64,000 nucleotides of DNA from Amyelois transitella (lineage: Eukaryota > Arthropoda > Insecta > Lepidoptera > Pyralidae). The position numbers and the translations under genes are program-made. Position 1 is the stretch's first letter. Every line of letters begins with the position of its first letter. The stretch lies in the NCBI RefSeq assembly GCF_032362555.1, contig NC_083520.1:7626001-7690000 (forward strand), read 5' to 3'. The notes beneath the pieces were generated by a model. That model made no database searches, was not told where the DNA came from, and saw nothing but the letters and a program-made list of their open reading frames with translations. Positions 59,001 to 64,000 of the stretch are shown piece by piece.

Positions 59001-62000
59001 TACGTTACTTTTTGTAATACGCAACACGGATAACAGCAATTTCCGTGAGTTCCTAATAACTCAATTGGCGCAATTGATATCCGTCGTGAAGATTTACATT
59101 CGTCCATATCTAGAAGATATTTTCGATTTGATAAAAGAGTACTGGACGCCCGAGAGCCAGCTACAGCCCACGCTGATAATGCTAGTAGAACATATCACCA
59201 TAGCTATTGGGACAGAGTTCAAAGTCTATTTGAGGAAGATTATGCCAAACATTTTAAGGGTTCTTAAATATGATAGGAGTAAAGACAGATTTTTGACAGA
59301 GAAGTTGTTGCTGGCCATTCAAAAATTTGAGAATAATTTAGATGATGTTTTGCTGTCTATAGTTCCAGCTATTATTGGTTTGTTTGATGGGAGGGGTATT
59401 CCTACTTCTACATCAAAATTAGCGATGGAGACGATAAAACACCTCAGTACGTATTTGTACTTCAGGCCGTACGCGGCGGTTATCATACAAGCGCTGGCGA
59501 AAGTCTTAGACAACAATCCTTCTTTAAGGCAAACTGCTATGAATACATTATGCGCCTTGATTGTACAATTAGGCCGCGAATACATAGATTATATTCCTTC
59601 GGTGGAAAGAATTCTAATCAAGCACAAGATTCAATGCCCTAATTACATAGTGCTGGTGACGCGACTGCAAGTTATATCGACTCTTGCTTCCGATGATGAC
59701 TATTTGGATGAAACTCGGACAAAGTTGCGGAATCAAAAGAATGACGTAAGTATAAAATTTACATACTCATAATTGAATGCACATTAAGCCTAATTTACGG
59801 ATTAGGCCAGCTGTGCTTAACGATACAATAAGACACATTTAGTTTATGACTTGGTAGTATAGGTAGCATGAAATGAATGTAAAATGAACATGAACTTTCC
59901 AGATGTTGACCGCTGATACACAAACTATCCAAAAGTTGCATGTCAATGTGAACAATTTGCGGAAGTGCTGGTCCATGAACAACATCCTATGCAAGGAGGA
60001 CTGGGCGGAGTGGCTGCGGCATCTCAGCGTCGGCTTCCTGCTCGAATCCAACAGCCCAGCTATCAGGTAACAATCTGCTTATTCTAGTTTTCAAGTTGTA
60101 TTATGTTGCGTATACATCGGGCCACCAAAAGCCAATCATCTATATATATAAAAAAAAGTCGTGTTAGTTACACCACTTATAACTCAAGAACGGCAGAACA
60201 GATTTGGCTGAAAAATGGTAGGGAGGTAGCTTAGAGCCAGGAGACGGACATAGGATACTTTTTATCACGTTCGACAGCGTTCCCGTGTGACTTGACATGA
60301 AACATCAGTCACTATAAAACGTGGTATAACAAAAAAGAATCAGACTTGGAATAACAAAACGCAAATGACAGCTATGTAATTGACGTAAATTCAAATAAAT
60401 CCACTAATATTATAGATGCGAAAGTTTGTGAGTATGGATGTTTGTTACTCTTTCACGCAAAAACTATTGAACCGATTATGATGAAATTTGATATGTAGGT
60501 AGCTGAAGACCCAGAATAATATATAAGCTACTTTTTATCCCGGAGTTCCCGCGGAATTGATAGGGTTTCCATGCGGACGAAGTCGCGGGCGGCCTCTAGT
60601 TATTAATAAATGGGTTTCGCTAGCCTTCATTAATCTTGTTCGGATGGTTTTGCGAACGCCAACATCTACATTCGATCTACATACGTTCACGACTTAAGTC
60701 TTATCTCTTAAATGTAGTTAATAAAAATCTTTGTGTTTGAAATATAACATTAATGGAAAATATGGATTTTAAATCGAGTGTATGCCAGACTAGTCTTGTA
60801 AACTGTGTTCGTATTTTCCAGAGCGTGTTCAACCCTGGCTCAAAACTACCCGCAGTTGGCGCGCGATCTCTTTAACGCGGCCTTCATGTCTTGCTGGACC
60901 GAATTAGACGACAACACGCGGAAGGTAATACGCTTTAAATAATGCAATACATATATTTATACATATAATCACGTCTTATCCCTTACGGAGTAATAGATAG
61001 AGCCAACAGTCTTGGAAAGACTAAGGCTTATTTTAAAATATGTAATTTGACAATTATCTAGTGCAAGCTTCTATGCTGGTCTAGTAGCGAACAAAACATA
61101 GTGTGTACCAACTTCTTCTCTGTACCAACCGCGCAAATTGTCAAAGTTTATCAAGAGAATGTATATAATTTTGGGATTCTTCTTTTAGGCAATTGGCTAT
61201 GAATTTCACCACATCTGAACATGGGCTATGAGCCTTGTGAATATTTGCTTTGTTACTCCATAAGCCATATTATTTTTAACGGGGTAGACAGAGTCAATAG
61301 TCTCGAAGAGCCTCAAGGGCTATGTTCAACTGGATGGCTTATAGATGGATTGAAATTCAGATTATAACAGGTTAAAATAAGAATACCGTTTTTGTATACT
61401 TAAATTAATTTACAATCTGTACGGGAAGAGTCTCTAGAGAGACGTCTAATGAAAATGTTGCAGTGTAATTTTTTCCACCGGTTCTTCTACACTGGCGCAT
61501 TGGAAGCGATCGCAATTTTAATTATACTTATGTAAGTGTATTGAAAGACGTGTTACTTATAATGTATATGAATCTTAAAAATACATTGATATTGTAGGAA
61601 CTGGTGACGGCCCTGGAGCGGGCGCTGTCGGAGCCGGACTCGGCGGAGCTGTCGCTGAGCATGCTGGACCTGGCGGAGTTCATGGAGCACTGCGAGAAGG
61701 GGCTGCTGCCCGTGCCCGTCCGGCTGCTCGGCGACACCGCCGTCCAGTGCCGGGCGTATGCCAAGGCGCTTTATTATAAGGTTACTTTGATATTATATTT
61801 AAATATGGGTTCGATTAATAAGTATTATCCCATTTTCATTATTATGAGATTTAAACTGGTAAATTTTACGATATGTTTTGTTCGTCATGTATGTTAAATA
61901 TACTAACCATATACATACTCTTTCAATCCTTTAGGAAGAAGAGTACCGCCAAAATCCGACCACGGAAGTGGTAGAAGCTTTAATTCATATTAATAACAAA

Positions 62001-64000
62001 TTACAACAGAGGGAAGCAGCCAACGGATTGCTGGAAAAGGTCATTGCTCAGCAGAAACAGGGCGATTGCTCGCTGAACGTCCACGTGCGCTGGTACGAGA
62101 AACTTCACAACTGGGAGCAGGCATTAGACCTCTATAATAAGAAGTTAGAGGTGGAACCACAAGATGATGAATCAAAGCTAGGTCTGCTGAGATGTCTAGA
62201 AGCTATGGGCGAGTGGAGGAAGATATACAATATCACAACAGAACAATGGGATGCCATGTCTGAGGATATGAAATATAAGTCAGCGAAAATTGCCGCCGCT
62301 GCGTCCTGGGGACTTCAAGAATGGGAGTCGATGCGGAAATGCGTTGATTGTATTTCTCAAGACTCGCAAGACGGCGCCTTTTACAGGGCTATTCTAGCTA
62401 TCCACGAAGGCCAGTGGTCGGAATCAAGGAACTTTATAGATACTGCGAGGAGTTTATTGGACGTGGAATTGACCGCAGTCGTCGGAGAGAGCTACCAACG
62501 AGCCTATGGGGCTCTGGTTAACGCGCAGCTATTGACGGAGTTAGATGAAGTCGTAACGCATAAGTTGATTGAAGAAAGACGCAGTACGATATCAAAGAGC
62601 TGGTGGCTGAGGCTACAGGGTGGCCAGAGACTAGTAGAAGACTGGAGGAAGTTGCTTCAGATCCGCAGCCTCGTGGCGTCACCTCGCGAACACTTCCAGA
62701 CTTGGCTCAAATTCGCGTCACTCTGCAGAAAGACCGGCTCCATCAACCAGGCTCATAAGATAGTTATATCGATCGTAGGGTGCGATCCGGCGTCCAATCC
62801 TGAGGTTTTATTAAGAATGCAGGATCCGAGAGTAGTTCTATCGTATAGCAAGAATCTCTGGGAGGTGGGGAACAAACGATACGCTTACGACGTTCTACAG
62901 AGATATGTGGACTCTGCAGTACCTGAAAATGACGATCACTGCAGACTGCTAGCTCGATGCCACTTGAAGCTGGGCTCGTGGTGTGAAGCCCTTCAAGAAA
63001 TAAACGAGTTATCCATACCAGAGATATTGAGGAATTACGTAGCGGCAGTAAATCTAGCACCAGATTGGTACAAGGCTTGCCACGCCTGGGCGTGTATGAA
63101 TTTTGAGACAGTGTTGTTCTACAAGCAACAGGACAATGTGTCTGAGAGCAGTATAGCTGGCGGTTCCGCTGAGAAGAAAGTATCTAGAGCAGATTTCATC
63201 AATACTCATACCATACCAGCTATCGAAGGGTTCTTTAAGTCGATCAGCTTATCAAACGGAAGCGCTCTACAAGATACGTTGCGACTTTTGACGTTGTGGT
63301 TCGATCACGGCCACAACACGGCGGTATACGATGCGCTCTTTGAAGGTATCCGCCAGATCGACGTCAAAATCTGGCTGCAAGTCATACCCCAGTTGATAGC
63401 TAGGATTGATTCGCCAAGAAGTTTGGTTGCAAAGTTGGTTCATATCCTCTTGATCGATATAGGAAAGTTGCATCCCCAAGCGTTGGTGTGTCCTCTGACT
63501 GTTGCAACTAAATCTTCGTTCGTGATGAGGAGAAACTCTGCAAATCACATTCTGAACACTATGTGCGCTCACTCTCAGAACCTGGTCAATGAAGCGGCTA
63601 TAATTTCGGAAGAGCTCATCAAAGTTGCTATATTGTGGCACGATCAAGTTGTCATTGCTATCGATGAAGCATCCAGGTATTTTTGTTATTTCTTAAATTG
63701 TGCAAAATTAATAAATATGCTTGCTCATTTGTTTTTTTTTTCTAAAATTTAAATCTATTATTTAACAACAAAATTTATTTTTTTCGGAAATAGCAGTTGA
63801 CAAATACTTAGTAGTGGTAGCATATTAGTAACATACATTCGCCCCCAGGCTGTACTTCACGGAGAAGGACTACCGCGGCATGTTCAAGACTTTGGAGAAG
63901 ATGCACGCGATGCTGAGCCGGCCGCCGGAGACGCTGAAGGAGATCTCGTTCCTGCAGATGTATGGCAGGGATCTAGAGGAGGCGCAGCGCTGGTGCGAAA
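56082..64000 (+). CDS. TOR: Serine/threonine kinase target of rapamycin, N-terminal 1968 residues (3' exons outside window)
   Basis: Central growth-control kinase of TORC1 and TORC2. Seven exons so far: 56082-56304, 56408-59745, 59903-60066, 60822-60924, 61598-61780, 61935-63676 and 63849 to the window end, all in phase, with the CDS running off the end. It starts [20 protein letters not shown], matching the mTOR N-terminus. HEAT repeats fill the 3.3-kb exon ([65 protein letters not shown]). The FAT region follows (MKKLHV-like [82 protein letters not shown]). The last residues [17 protein letters not shown] enter the FRB domain; most of FRB, the kinase and FATC lie beyond 64000. One uninterrupted exon covering over 1100 codons is notable. 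Confidence 0.96.
60140..60602. repeat. Two dispersed repeats in a TOR intron
   Basis: 60140-60310 (TCGTGTTAGTTACACCACTT..., GAGCCAGGAGACGGACATAG) resembles the 5' part of a widespread lepidopteran Helitron-like repeat. 60395-60602 (TACTAATATTATAGATGCGA-like start to GCGGGCGGCCTCTAGT) matches the repeat at 10325-10592. Confidence 0.55.
60955..61350 (-). repeat. SINE-like family B pieces in a TOR intron
   Basis: 60960-61030 reads on the minus strand as the family B tail (TAAGGGATAAGACGTGATTA). 61170-61350 holds further diverged pieces. No exon was seen between 60925 and 61597. Confidence 0.5.

Noticed and set aside
1-64000. CRISPR arrays, operons or bacterial-type features
   Set aside because: Spliced genes, poly(A) signals and eukaryotic repeats show nuclear animal DNA; no spaced direct-repeat array was seen.

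Overview
The window is nuclear DNA from an insect, most likely a moth or butterfly. AT-rich introns surround GC-rich small exons. The repeats look like common lepidopteran families: LINE 3' tails ending in TATG repeats, a tRNA-headed SINE, and short repeats ending in GCGGGC...CTAGT. All conserved proteins were identified by reading translations against known family sequences; no database search was possible.

Layout. (1) 870-3501 (+): 3' half of COP9 signalosome subunit 4 (CSN4). (2) 4429-9290 (-): a mitochondrial porin (VDAC) in five coding exons, tail to tail with CSN4, with a decayed copy of its own first coding exon inside an intron. (3) 10702-12927 (-): two exons of an unrecognised small cysteine-containing protein, with a SINE split by a hAT remnant in its intron. 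(4) 14013-18103 (+): a SmydA-type SET/MYND methyltransferase-like gene, tail to tail with (5) 18292-21905 (-): a ZCCHC9-like CCHC zinc-knuckle protein whose first intron carries an 840-bp G-rich inverted-repeat element. (6) 22861-23322 (-): an unknown acidic 153-aa protein. (7) 26099-27634 (+): sedoheptulokinase (SHPK). (8) 28945-29946 (+): the intronless prenyltransferase UBIAD1. (9) 32150-54667 (-): the complete ubiquitin-chain elongation factor UBE4B in 19 coding exons; its introns hold a MULE DNA transposon with an intact transposase frame, a 5.5-kb DIRS-like retroelement, and several LINE and SINE pieces. (10) 56082 to the window end (+): the target of rapamycin kinase (TOR), HEAT and FAT regions only; FRB and kinase domains lie beyond the window.

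The genes are ordinary housekeeping genes (protein turnover, mitochondrial transport, carbohydrate and quinone metabolism, growth control) and do not form one pathway. CSN4 and UBE4B both act in the ubiquitin system. UBE4B and TOR are divergent, with about 1.4 kb between start codons.

The most unusual content is in introns: the MULE with 111-bp perfect terminal repeats and an 8-bp target duplication; the G-rich 840-bp element with an 8-bp duplication; the DIRS-like element with its internal complementary region; a phase-neutral candidate cassette exon in UBE4B; the decayed VDAC exon; six unrelated 20-28 bp-arm hairpins; and a LINE/SINE pair sharing a 3' tail.
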